A stretch of DNA of 64,000 bases. Origin: Notospermus geniculatus. Its lineage: Eukaryota; Nemertea; Pilidiophora; Heteronemertea; Lineidae. Below the pieces are notes generated by a model. That model saw only the letters and a program-made list of their open reading frames with translations. It made no database searches and was not told the DNA's origin. Position numbers and translations under genes: made by a program. The stretch covers positions 312,420 to 376,419 of the forward strand of contig NMRB01000013.1 of assembly GCA_002633025.1 (NCBI GenBank). The letters run 5' to 3'. Each line of letters starts with the position of its first letter. Position 1 is the stretch's first letter. This document shows, one piece after another, positions 1 to 10,330 of this stretch.

Positions 1-95
1 CGCATGTTGAATGAACATCCAGTGAAAACATTGAGTTAGTGATGAATGGTAGGCCTAATGCACTAAACTGCCAAGTGAGCACTTACTATACTTAC

Positions 96-1879
96 CTCAT
101 CAAAATTTTGGCGACTCCCTTTTGCTTCCAAATTCTTTATCAGAGGAGGATGCTATTTTGAGCGCAGCAGCAAGTTCAGTATCACCACCACCACCTCCAC
201 CTCCAGGAGACTGGGAAGTACCAAGTTCACTGACCCAATCTGGCACTTTCTTATCCTAGAAGAGCAACAATACCGGTAACAGCGGTTACTGGGTAAACAT
301 GTACGGTAAAAACCAATAAGCCCACAATATTTACAAATACTTGATGGAAAAATCAACCCATCCCATTTGTTTGATGACATACCTCCTCTTTTGATATTTT
401 TGACTTGTCATCGAAGTAAATGGACTAGAAAACAGAAAAGAATAAGACATATCACTGTTATATCTTAGCTGATCAGTGATAGCACATGGTTGAATGAATG
501 GTAGAATTTTACACAAAAACCACCAAGAAGGAGAAGATTGAGCAAAATATATCAAATTCAGGCTCTTCAATTACTCTAGATTCGTTCTTCTAAGGTTACT
601 TCAGATACTCAGGCTATAGGTTGCCTAGCCCACAATATAGACCATACAAAGAATTTATTGATTCTATTCAACATAACTGACCAATGAGTGAGTCTTGCAT
701 TACAGCTCTTTACTTTGGCATGCAAATTCAATAGGGTAGGCGGTCATATGGGAAATTTTGGCGACTCCCTTTTGCTTCCAAATTCTTTATCAGAGGAGGA
801 TGCTATTTTGAGCGCAGCAGCAAGTTCAGTATCACCACCACCACCACCTCCACCTCCAGGAGACTGGGAAGTACCAAGTTCACTGACCCAATCTGGCACT
901 TTCTTATCCTAGAAGAGCAACAATAACAGCGGTTACTGGGTAAACATGTACGGTAAAAACCAATAAGCCCACAATATTTACAAATACTTGATGAAAAAAT
1001 CAACCCATCCCATTTGTTTGATGACATACCTCCTCTTTTGATATTTTTGACTTGTCATCGAAGTAAATGGACTAGAAAACAGAAAAGAATTAGACATATC
1101 ACTGTTATATCTTAGCTGATCAGTGATAGCACATGGTTGAATGAATGGTAGAATTTTACACAACAACCACCAAGAAGGAGAAGATTGAGCAAAATATATC
1201 AAATTCAGGCTCTTCAATTACTCTAGATTCGTTCTTCTAAGGTTACTTCAGATACTCAGGCTATAGGTTGCCTAGCCCACAATATAGACCATACAAAGAA
1301 TTTATTGTTTCTATTCAACATAACTGACCAATGAGTGAGTCTTGCGTATTACAGCTCTTTACTTTGGCATGCAAATTCAATAGGGTAGGCGGTCATATGG
1401 GTGTTCAGTAAAGTAACCTTAGAAGAACGAATCTAGAGTATATGTTTGTAGTAACAAGTGCTAAACCACCAATAATATCACCTAAGAATGATCCTTACCA
1501 TGTAGGGTGGCAAGGTTGGCAGTGGACCTTCTTCTGGTCTTGAAGTGAATGGACCCTCCAGAGCACCACGCTTCAACATGTGAAGCATCAGTTCAGCATA
1601 CATGTTGCGATTCTTCCTAGAAAGAAATCAGAAAATACATACAGATTCAGCATCTCAGTCAATGAACAGTTATGACCACGGCCAGAATCAATCATCACAG
1701 AGAATCTCTTACCGTCCCGTCACTCCTGAAGATGGGGGTTCACAAAGCTTCTTTATCCAGAGTGCACACCTCTGTCGTTCTGTCTTGTGTGGCAATTTCA
1801 GAACAAATGGCTTCATTTCGGCCAAATGCTGATCAAACGTCTCGTCAAGAGAGATATACAAAGTTGTCTCGCTGTCCAT
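96..1879 (-). CDS. CEP112: CEP112 (DUF4485 domain) centrosomal protein, 5' end of gene, partial
   Basis: Exons by splice sites, in transcription order: exon 1 1879-1713 (start ATG 1879-1877), exon 2 1616-1499, exon 3 1071-1030, exon 4 908 downward, then second copies of exons 3 (424-383) and 4 (255-96). Exon 1 ends in phase 2 and exon 2 completes the codon. The joined frame contains MKPFVLKLPHKTERQRCALW, then KNRNMYAELMLHMLKRG, then SIYFDD and PDWVSELG. From memory these match, in order, the N-terminal DUF4485 domain of CEP112, a coiled-coil centrosomal protein. The rest of the gene would lie left of the window. Oddity: a 650-bp tandem duplication repeats exons 3 and 4. The inner exon 4 has no donor. 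The outer one has GTAAGT but is 160 nt long and meets TGA before the donor, one base out of the expected frame. This may be a sequencing error in an A4T4 run, a polymorphism or real truncation. The family call is strong; the state of the gene is uncertain. Confidence 0.78.
102..1402. repeat. Tandem duplication (period about 650 bp) containing CEP112 exons 3 and 4
   Basis: Positions about 102-751 and 752-1402 are near-identical in direct orientation, offset by 650 bp. Differences include one triplet in a polyproline/polyglycine codon run and an ACCGGTA-type insertion near 270. The junction removes the splice donor of the inner exon 4 copy. A proline-rich plus-strand frame through this block (688-912) is the antisense of the glycine-rich exon 4 and is not a gene. 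Confidence 0.9.
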
Positions 1880-2052
1880 AGTAGGCTAAACTAATGTGAT
1901 GAGGACGGATGCTCAATTCACATAGATTTGCTGCAAGCAGAGAAGAAATTTAATGATTGTGCTTGTGCTGCGGCACTGCTGTGAGCTGGTGGTGAGCAGC
2001 TGGTGAGTGTGATTGCTGACCGTGAGCTTGGATTAGGAGCTGTGTGTGAGCA

Positions 2053-2240
2053 CAGGCCCCTGAAGCCTAGTTAGCGGGATTATCGGGTTAGTTAGCGGGA
2101 ATATCGGGTTAAACCATTGTAAACAATGGGTAAGATAAAGTCTTTTCTTTATCTTACCCATTGTTTACAATGGTTTAGGCCTAACCCAATATTCCCGCTA
2201 ACTAACCCGATAATCCCGCTATCTAGGCTTCAGGGGCCTG
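2053..2240. mobile_element. Foldback (MITE-like) element with long terminal inverted repeats
   Basis: The left end CAGGCCCCTGAAGCC is mirrored by GGCTTCAGGGGCCTG at the right end. The arms stay complementary for about 80 bp each, including a TTAGCGGGA repeat and a GTAAACAATGG block, with a loop of a few bases at about 2146. It has no coding capacity. The family is not recognised. Confidence 0.8.
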
Positions 2241-2618
2241 TGGTGTGAGCGAGTGAGCATCATGAGCATGGGATGGCATGGATGGTGAGTGGATGACCAT
2301 CGATATCGTATCGACCGTCATCGATCGATCGATGACCGCGGATTCCTTGTCGATATTTTAGGCCATCTCAGATAGACCACTTGCGCAAGTCGGCCATTAC
2401 AGCCAGAAGGTGTAAACAAACCTTGGGCCTAGTGCGTTGTGCCGACGCGACGGTAAGCACAGGAGCCAACTGTACAAATGCATTAGGCCCCCTAGGGCGA
2501 GGCTAATGTTGACACCCTGGGCTGATAAGCGCAGGGGATCTAGGCCTATTCAACGTAGGCCTACGGTAGGCCTAACACAAAGACGGCTTAGGCCTACATT
2601 AAAAATTTCCTACTCTCC

Positions 2619-3321
2619 ATTCCAGTTCCGATTGGCGCGAGGTTTATCAACGATAGCTCCGCAACGCCTGGCCCGATTTTGATGAAACATACGTCAATCG
2701 ACTTGTCTTTCTTTGCGGTATCTTATAATATAAGTTTCATCGGACTTTATTGCAGTTAAGTCGTTGAAATTGACCAAAATGTCATTTTCGCCGATCGGCT
2801 GCCTCCATTCATGCCATTGAAATGACGTCATCGCCAGCGCCACACGAGGAACGTCAGATCGGACTATTTGTTCGGGGGAGAGAAGCCTCTCAGACAGTTC
2901 GCATCTGACCTCAGTTTATTCCATGCTAACAGAGATTTATTGTCCGTCAGACGAATAAAATTACATTTAGTCAAATATAGCAACGGAAAACATCCATATT
3001 TCTAGCACATAAACTCACAGGGAAAAACTCAGCTGAACACGTGAACGCAGTAGCGGCTGCCCACCCCTCCGAAAAATCGACGCGACCACGCAAAACACAG
3101 CGCTCGTAGCGGCCAAATCATAGAACTACACTTTGTACACAACCTCGCGTGCAAATGTACAGGGGTCAAAATATCGAGAAGTAGTGGGAATATCGCGATG
3201 AAACTTGGATTATAAGATACCGGCAAGAAAGACAAGTCGATTGACGTATGTTTCATCAAAATCGGCCCAGGCGTCGCGGAGCTATCGTTCATAAACCTCG
3301 CGCCAATCGGAACTGGAATGA
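2619..3321. mobile_element. Non-autonomous element with inverted terminal arms of about 120 bp
   Basis: The sequence from ATTCCAGTTCCGATTGGCGC (2619) through the run TTGATGAAACATACGTCAAT reappears inverted at about 3186-3321. The roughly 460-bp interior has no convincing open frame. The arms differ at several sites, so this is an aged copy. Confidence 0.7.
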
Positions 3322-3676
3322 ACAGTAAAATGCAATGCAACACCGTTTTGACCTTGGCAAAGAGCGTGAAAGAGGGGCATGTACATGTGTAATCATCAGC
3401 ATTGATCAGTTCAAATTCATGAAATTCGGTTTTTCAGGTTTTGGGTTTGTTTGCTGTTTTCTTTGTTTTGTTTGTTGTGCAAGAGTTCAACACCAGATCT
3501 GTCTCCGTCTCCGCCACTTTGCCCTTCCTCTGGTAAACCTGGTTCTATTGGACACCGTCAGATGGCGTGTTAAACACACAAGATTCGATCCCCGATCTAC
3601 AGGTGGCGTGAGTGTTCCTACCGATTCGTTCGGACAAAGAAATCAACTTGTGTTGTGTTGTACTTTACCAAACTGG

Positions 3677-3710
3677 TTCCCAGAATGCATTTCGCTCCAC
3701 AATATGGCGG
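3677..3710 (+). promoter_or_regulatory. Candidate CDK2AP promoter: ZNF143-type and YY1-type motifs
   Basis: TTCCCAGAATGC at 3677-3688 matches the core of the ZNF143/THAP11 promoter motif. ATGGCGG at 3704-3710 matches the YY1 core. Such pairs are typical of housekeeping TATA-less promoters. The next coding exon downstream on plus is CDK2AP at 4453, behind an acceptor, so a 5' untranslated or short first exon starting here would fit. The assignment is inferred. Confidence 0.4.
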
Positions 3711-4277
3711 TCGCTAATAATGCCTCTGGAAACAAACGCCCTCTTCACTTCTGCAAGGTTCTTGCAAAACCACTTTTCAGATTAAAATATTGGCGTCAAA
3801 CGCATCCAATGACTTTGATAATCGTTATTATTTCATTCTATAGCCACAAACTGGGATAATATGGAGGAAAACATTAATTTGATGTTAGGAATTTTGCGCA
3901 CTACTTTGCGCAGTTTCGAGCAAATGCCGTGAGCCGTCTCGGCGCTCGACCAATCAGAGGCCAGATACTCGGCACATGATCTCCGTGTTTGTAAACATTG
4001 ACACGTGCTACTGTTTTGACAGCGTGGATCCGATTTTGGAGAGATGTGTGAAAAGATACGATGAACAGTTGATTTTAAGACCAAAACAGCTTGAATGTTT
4101 GAACTTTCTGGCCAAAGAAAATAAGGATTGTTGAGAGGCATCCAAAACACTTGTAATTCAGCGTTTTCACTGGAGTTTCCAGTGCTGGCAGCCCAATCGT
4201 GGGCGCCGCGGAGGATATGGAAATAGTTCGGCCGTATGTTGGCAGAGTCAGTATAGCGTAACGTAGTGGAGCACTGA

Positions 4278-4388
4278 NNNNNNNNNNNNNNNNNNNNNNN
4301 NNNNNNNNNNNNNNNNNNNNNNNNNNNNNNNNNNNNNNNNNNNNNNNNNNNNNNNNNNNNNNNNNNNNNNNNNNNNNNNNNNNNNNNN
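4278..4388. other. Assembly gap (N run)
   Basis: 111 unknown bases lie just upstream of the CDK2AP coding exon and could hide a first exon of that gene. Confidence 0.99.
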
Positions 4389-4470
4389 GACATGATGAGA
4401 CAGCACCTCACTCAGATTAAATTTAATATTCAGAACATTTCTCTCATTTCAGATCAATCATCAGCTGATC

Positions 4471-4827
4471 ATGGATGATGATATAATTGAAGCGAAGAAC
4501 TCACCACAGTTCAGCAATCCTGGCACACCAAGATCAGAAATTGATGTTCGAAACACGCCACCTCCTGGTGTATCTATTTTACCATCTCAACAGCAGAAAC
4601 AAGCAGCAGCCGCTGTTGCTGCAGTTGCAGCTATGCAGAGAGCTCCACAACAACCTCAAAGTAAATATGCTCAATTGTTGGCCGTCATTGAAGATATGGG
4701 AAAAGACATTCGGCCGACATACTCTGGCAGTAAAAGCTCTGCAGAACGATTGAAAAGAGGGATTGTCCATGCAAGGATTCTGGTTAGAGAGTGCCTCATG
4801 GAGTGTGAAAGGAGTGCCAGAACATGA
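4471..4827 (+). CDS. CDK2AP1: CDK2-associated protein (CDK2AP1/DOC1 or CDK2AP2), NuRD subunit
   Basis: A 118-codon frame whose C-terminal half is unmistakable: [15 protein letters not shown], then [10 protein letters not shown], then [18 protein letters not shown], ending in ERSART. This is the conserved helical dimerisation domain of CDK2AP proteins, which bind CDK2 and DNA polymerase alpha-primase and are NuRD subunits. The N-terminal half is Pro/Gln/Ala-rich, as in the vertebrate proteins of about 115-126 residues. An acceptor (CTCTCATTTCAG) ends at 4452 and the six codons before the ATG are open in frame, so a coding exon could also exist upstream, possibly in the gap. One invertebrate gene is expected to be equidistant from vertebrate CDK2AP1 and CDK2AP2, so the symbol is nominal. 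Confidence 0.93.
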   Translation: MDDDIIEAKNSPQFSNPGTPRSEIDVRNTPPPGVSILPSQQQKQAAAAVAAVAAMQRAPQQPQSKYAQLLAVIEDMGKDIRPTYSGSKSSAERLKRGIVHARILVRECLMECERSART

Positions 4828-6194
4828 TCAGGCCTAGGCTTAGAAAATGACAATTGTGCCAGCTCATCGGTGACCACAGATATTACGGTGCTCTGTTAGT
4901 GTTATAAAATCACTGTTCTCAGACTGAATAGACTGCAGACATCGCAGTGTGTGGTGTACTTTGCTGTCAAGAGAGTTAATTACATGTAGTCATAATAGGC
5001 ACCATTTGTGGTGACGAAGCCAGGATGCGCATTAGTGTATCAGTCATGTATTTTAAAGTGAAATTAATTTGTTTCTCAGATTACAAAGTTGTGGATGTAC
5101 AGCTTGGGTTGGTGACACTGCTGTGGATGATCTGGTCTGAAAGACAATCATGACGATGGGCCTTCTTGCTGTTTTCAGTTCATGCACTTGAATTATGGTG
5201 TAATAGAAAGAATTTTGTACTCTCCAGTTGGTCTTCTTAGTGAGGTGCAGTAAACGCATGGTTTCAGGCCCCTTGCACAAGATAATTGTGAAAAAAAACA
5301 ATGTGGATTCTGGATAGCTACATGCCAGCCTCTTCTGTTTGAAGAATTAACAATGATGCGACTTTGAACTACACTGTCATGGTGTCCTCCATGCCATCAA
5401 AAGGGTAAAATTTCAGAAAATACATTGTCATTCAGGGACTTTGAAAAATAATAAAGCTTTTTACTTTCCAAAGATTTGTAATTTTTTAGGGTCAATGCAA
5501 TTCTGTTGGCATGAGGTGCTTTTGAAGGCAGAGAAATTCTCTTCAAAACAATAACTCACAGGGAACTACTGTTAACTGGTACTTCTACATGAATGACTGG
5601 AAGAGCAGCCTTTGAGGTTCAAACTAGATTGGTTCCCATCTTCGCCGCTCCACTCCTGTGGCACTACTGTCCGTTCCACAGAGATCTTCCCGATAATGTG
5701 TACCGGTATACCATACACAGCATCTTTCAGGCGGAACAATTTAAAAATATTCAGCAAACAAATATGTTTATAGAATCAAATTTATTACCAGGTCTATACA
5801 CAAATGTACCACATCATTTGCAATATGGTACATAATTCCAGTCATTTTTCGTGGTAGATGGAGCTTCCAAGTTACAAAAAGGTGTATCCGAACAGTAATT
5901 TAGACGGTGTGAGACTTGACGAAGTCCATAGATTAATTATCCACAGATCAAGTTGCCTTCCAGTAATCAGGTAATATGTACCTAACTAGAAATTTGTGGC
6001 ATTACAGTTGCATTTGCTTGTCTTCAAGGTAGCATGCATAGTGTGTATCAAGTATTCAGCGTCAGCCATGTCAAATGAAACCTCTTTATCTACTTCACAT
6101 CTCCCATATTATCTTAAACACATTTGAAGTCCGTTATTTGTCTAGCATGAGGGTTAAGACGAATTTCTTATCGACTTGACCCTTGTTGACTACA
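4828..6194. other. CDK2AP 3' UTR and convergent intergenic space before ATP5MF
   Basis: The CDK2AP 3' untranslated region probably runs to the AATAAA at 5450-5455 (plus), about 620 bases after the stop. Beyond it I see no coding exon up to the end of ATP5MF on the opposite strand at 6195. A minus-strand AATAAA (TTTATT at 5781-5786 on plus) may serve ATP5MF. Confidence 0.5.
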
Positions 6195-8145
6195 TCAATG
6201 ATACTTGGCATGGCGATGGGCCGCTGAAATATAAAGGATGAATGAATCAATAGATACATGTATGTAGATTAAAAGCCTTCAACATACAATCCCAGTACAT
6301 ACATGTATATTAGTGAAGAAGTAAAGGCCTTGAAATTTGAGGCGTGGTAAAGTGATTACTCTCCTCATGAACAATAGAGCTTTATTGTTCACGAGGAGAG
6401 CAATCACTCTCCCACACCTCAAATTTCAAGGCCTGGAAGTAATGAAGCAAAAGTATAATTCATTTCTGTCCACCAGTTATGATACAGGCTTGTAAATTTT
6501 TGTTAAAATGCATGGTATTGATACCCACCATGGCCTTTGTATTGAAAGAAGTAGTAGAATGTCGACAAGCACATGGCCATTTGGACAAATGGTGCCACTG
6601 AAGTTTTCCTGACCAAAACATATTTCTGCATCCATCTCCAGTAAGCTGAAATACAACATTTTTGTGGTAAAAACAAAGCAAATAGTCATACAGGTGAGTG
6701 TGATAAGATGAACAACTCCGCATCAACTTGATTGAAGCAAATTTCTATGTTAGATGTAAGTAATATGATTATGTAACCACTTCACTGTATTTTGATGTTA
6801 GTTACATACGTGTAAGTGCTATGTCCTGGTAAATCAGAATGAAGTACCGGTAGTTGAAAAAATCAATCCAAAACAAAAGAATTGCCACTCACTCCTGCTG
6901 CAGGCGGCAACCATAGCTTGTGGACCATAGTTCCGACGACTCAGCCACTTCCCAACTTCTCCAACTTTAACTTCCGAGAGAGGATCAGCTGAAATGAAAA
7001 ACAGGTGTGGTAGAATATGGACAGATTTTTCGAAACTAGGCCTAGGCTAGGGCTGAACATGCTGAATCCACACCTAGGAGTAACAATGGTTGGTAACTCT
7101 TACTTAAGGGTCGAGATCCACCATTCCATCCATCGTCGATCGACATGCTACACCACATGGCAGGCCTAGGCCTAGATAAGATGCAGAGTCAGAGAGCCTA
7201 GGCCTAGCCTAAGGAGGCCTTTAGTAGGCCAAAGTAACAACAAGTTTGTGAAGTTGTCAATAAGTAGCCTAGTAGTTGTGCATGTGGTGAGCCTGCCCTT
7301 TTATAAATTAGGCCTAGGTAGGCCCTATTTAGTATTTATTATTTCTTGGATTGGACTTGTTGGTGCTATGTGGGGCCTGGATTAGTTCATCTTCACTGAG
7401 TTCAGGTCAAGACTCGGCTTCTCCTCCCTTGACCTTCACGCAAGCAAACCACTTTCCGTGTTCAAGGATTTCACCGGTCCACGATATTCATCCGCCGACC
7501 GGAAGAGAGAATGTGTGTCATGGCGCAGAATGCCTGCAGAGCCGGTTTTCTGGGAAGGTCGTCACTATACCCGTGATATTACCCGAAACTACCCTAGGCC
7601 TATTGGAACTTTCCCGAATTGATGTGGGGCCTGGATTGATTAGTTAGACCTAGCCTAGGTCTAACTAATCAATCCAGGCCCTTTAAATGTGTAGGTCCTA
7701 GGCTGTGTAGGCTGTGTCCTAGGAATGTGTAGGTCCTAGGCTAGCATGCCGCGCCTAGGGCCTACCGGTAAGAAACTAGGCCTATAGCACTTGGCCTAGG
7801 CCTGCCTTCCGACTGGGCCTCACTGGACACTGTGTCTTTGACCATCCATGTTGACAGTCATGACAGTGTACGTGTGAGGCCCAGGCCTTATGCTCGGCCT
7901 ATGAAGTCATGTGCATGAATACACTGCACAGTGCACTGATTCAGACGTGACTTCTTCTGGAGGTCGGATGGATGAAATTCAATAAACAATCGGCGCAAAA
8001 CGGGAATTTCTCAACTAAGCTATTACACATGGATAACCTGAACATTGAATGTGTTCTTACGTTTTCCATAGTAGGTGCCAGGGTTGTAAGCCCCGTGGAT
8101 TCGGGGATTATATTCCTTGGGATAGTGGCCGATATTCATTTTCAT
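6195..8145 (-). CDS. ATP5MF: Mitochondrial ATP synthase subunit f (F-type, membrane Fo part)
   Basis: Four exons on minus: 8145-8061, 6988-6893, 6645-6529 and 6223-6195. All have GT-AG borders and phase-1 junctions, for 327 nt and 108 residues. Motifs in order are YPKEYNPRIHGAYNPGTYYG, KVGEVGKWLSRRN, YWRWMQKYVLVRK, a hydrophobic segment (APFVQMAMCLSTFYYFF) and the C-terminus HRHAKYH. This matches the insect/animal ATP synthase f subunit, a small single-span inner-membrane protein of the Fo sector, in order and length (about 88-108 residues). Two ATGs (8145 and 8139) could start translation. Fitting phases at every junction make the model solid even though no single exon is long. The gene converges with CDK2AP. 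Confidence 0.92.
6325..6434. mobile_element. Short foldback element in ATP5MF intron 3
   Basis: AGGCCTTGAAATTTGAGG at the left is mirrored at the right end by CCTCAAATTTCAAGGCCT. The arms are about 50 bp with a few mismatches around an AGAGCTTTATT-type loop. Confidence 0.75.
7627..7681. repeat. Perfect 55-bp palindrome with a 1-bp centre
   Basis: A 27-base arm beginning GGGCCTGGATTGATTAG is exactly inverted after one spacer C. It lies in ATP5MF intron 1, in a stretch dense in AGGCCTAGG-type motifs. A direct relative of the arm (GTGGGGCCTGGATTAG) sits at about 7371. Confidence 0.85.
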
Positions 8146-10330
8146 CAGTTTCACAGCAAGGTCATGAAGGTCAAGGGCACTGGATCGCGTATTAAGACAG
8201 AGCAGAGGGAGTCCCGGCTTGCGTTTTAGCGTGACTAAAGGGCTTAATTGGCTTAGTAAGACATAAAATAACATTTATAGGGAATATAAGAAATTCTGGT
8301 GTGTCAAATTGCAGACTATCTACCCAAGATACAAAAATGCAGAGGCCTATATTTTGGTCTCTTCACGCCGATCAGCCAACCACACAGACGCCATCTATTC
8401 ATGCTATTGCTTACTAATAAAAGATGCTTGATTTTGATATTGTGATCTGAGCAGCTGAGTGAATTTCCCGCATCGTTTTTCCTATCTTCTGAAAAGCGAG
8501 GTAGTTGCAGCTGCATCGCAGTATATTAATCATAGAACTGTGCTCAAAAACTCTGCGAATTGGTTCACTTTCCTGGGGGTAGCCTACTAAAAGTATCCAG
8601 GATTGATCACTACAGAGTGAGAGTCAGTCACAGTGCAGTGTGACATGACAGTCACAGTGTGTATCAAAAAATAGCCCCTGTAGAATAGGGGCCTAGAAGG
8701 CATGGAAGGGGAGGAGAATCATGGAAGTGGAATAGGCCTAGGCTTAGACCTGCCCAAATGACATGTAGCAGGGCCGGATCCAGGATTCACAGAAAGGGGG
8801 GGGGCGTAGATCGACAAAGTTGGTGAGCAGCGAAAAAGTGACGCCTAAATGGGGGGTCTGGGGGCTCTCGCCCAGAAAAATTTGACAATTTAAGTGCTTT
8901 TAGATGCATTTTCCTGGCATCTGAGAGCAAAATACTAGAATTTTTATGTGATTAAATTTTTCTTAGTAAAAAAAATCATTGCTCTGCCAAAAATAGGGGG
9001 GGGCGTACGCCCCACACGCCCCCCCTGGATCCGGCCCTGTGTAGGCCTACCCCTTAGCCACGACTGTTAGAACACAATAGGTCTTTTCACTGCTTGCTCT
9101 CCAGTCGCCTGTCCAATTCTCCGCGATTTGATTGGCTACTTGGACCCGTATGACGACATACTAATTTGCATATGATTGGATCTTTAGTCAAATATTTACT
9201 GATTACGGGAATGAGTTAATAGAAGTAATTAAGCTGTCCGCTTTGTTTCTGGTCAGCTGTAGTGAAAGTGGAGTCCTAAATCTATGTAACAGACAAGAGC
9301 AATTAGTGAGTTCTGAAACGTGTGACGAATGGTTGACAAGTTTGTTCAGACAATGCCAATTTCGCCCTTGCTGAGGGTAGTTTCCCCGATCTTCCAACAG
9401 TAAGACAAACCTTTTTGCGAATAACTCAACATTGTTACACAGATCACTTCTTTATGATTGATATTAACCAGGTAGGCGAACAATACAGGCCGCAGGAAGT
9501 TCTAATAACTCATTCCCAGGTTGAAATTTTTTGGTAGTTTCCGCGTTAATGTACTATTTTTAGACCGGAAATCCCCGTTTGCTTGAAGCTGCCGATAGAG
9601 GACGCGGCGGTATGGATTCCAGTTCTAACAGTCGTGTAGCATGCTTAGGCCACGAGAAGTTGACTGTTTTGCGTCCGGGCAAAAATGAAAACTGATGATA
9701 GCCTATGTTATGTATGAGGCTTTTTTCATTAGGCCCCTATTCATTTTTCATTATTTTATTTCTAAAAGCAACAAGAGCTTTCTAAGTCATCCTTGGAAGC
9801 CTATGAGTATGATTTGCAAATTTTTGCTGAAAAGCAGCATGACTATCAAGCAACCCATTGGGCCCTCCCCAACTATTCCCATGCCCTCATATTGTCTATT
9901 CTTGTATGTCAGTGACTGCCTTTCAAACTAGAATGTTTTCCATTTATAATGAAGGAATAATGAATTTTTTTGAAATAATGAACTTTTTTGGCGGTTATTA
10001 TCGGGACATGCGGGCGGTGGACGCAAAACAGGAAATTTGATTCTCATGGCTTAGGCCTAGGCCTATGTTGGGTCATCATTGCTGATGTGGTAATAGGAAC
10101 CTCAATTCCTCAAACATTAATACTGGTCGACTCTGACGCAACGTCGTCGAACTCACTGTCGTCACATGGTCGTGGGGTTCACTGCGTCACGTCTTTCAGT
10201 TTCAGGTCGAGGTTCTGTTTACGATTTTGGCAGAAGTGCGCAGATCTTTCTCGTTTTCGCCAATTTGGGATTTGTCTATCACATCACGTTTTATGACTTC
10301 ACTTTTTTCAGCATCAGCAGCAACATCCCA
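8146..10330. other. Divergent intergenic region between ATP5MF and the FAM104-like gene
   Basis: I see no supported exon. The region includes a TIR element (8769-9039) and AGGCCTAGG-rich DNA. Small open frames at 8316-8516, 9203-9397 and 9695-9931 have no recognisable motif or splice context. Confidence 0.5.
8769..9039. mobile_element. MITE with CAGGGCCGGATCCAGG terminal inverted repeats
   Basis: The element opens with CAGGGCCGGATCCAGG and closes with CCTGGATCCGGCCCTG. Inside each end is a poly-G/poly-C tract (GGGGGGGGCGTA and its mirror). Its 271 bp are non-coding. Degenerate relatives with GGATCCGCGCCTG ends occur near 17.08 kb and 22.39 kb. Confidence 0.85.

Larger units (their letters stand above)
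1880..4452. other. Intergenic region between divergent CEP112 and CDK2AP, with two foldback elements
   Basis: I find no supported coding exon here. It holds the presumed CEP112 upstream region, a 190-bp foldback (2053-2240), a larger inverted-repeat element (about 2619-3321), a candidate CDK2AP promoter near 3.7 kb and an assembly gap (4278-4388). A 174-codon plus-strand open frame at 3335-3859 shows no recognisable domain and overlaps the promoter motifs, so I do not call it. Confidence 0.6.

Noticed and set aside
688-912. Proline-rich plus-strand open frame, duplicated near the left end
   Set aside because: It is the antisense of the glycine-rich CEP112 exon 4, whose minus-strand reading has matching splice sites and family motifs.
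3335-3859. 174-codon plus-strand frame
   Set aside because: No domain, odd Cys/Phe-rich composition, and it covers likely promoter motifs of CDK2AP.
3833-4411. Long minus-strand frame across the assembly gap
   Set aside because: Its length comes from reading through N bases.
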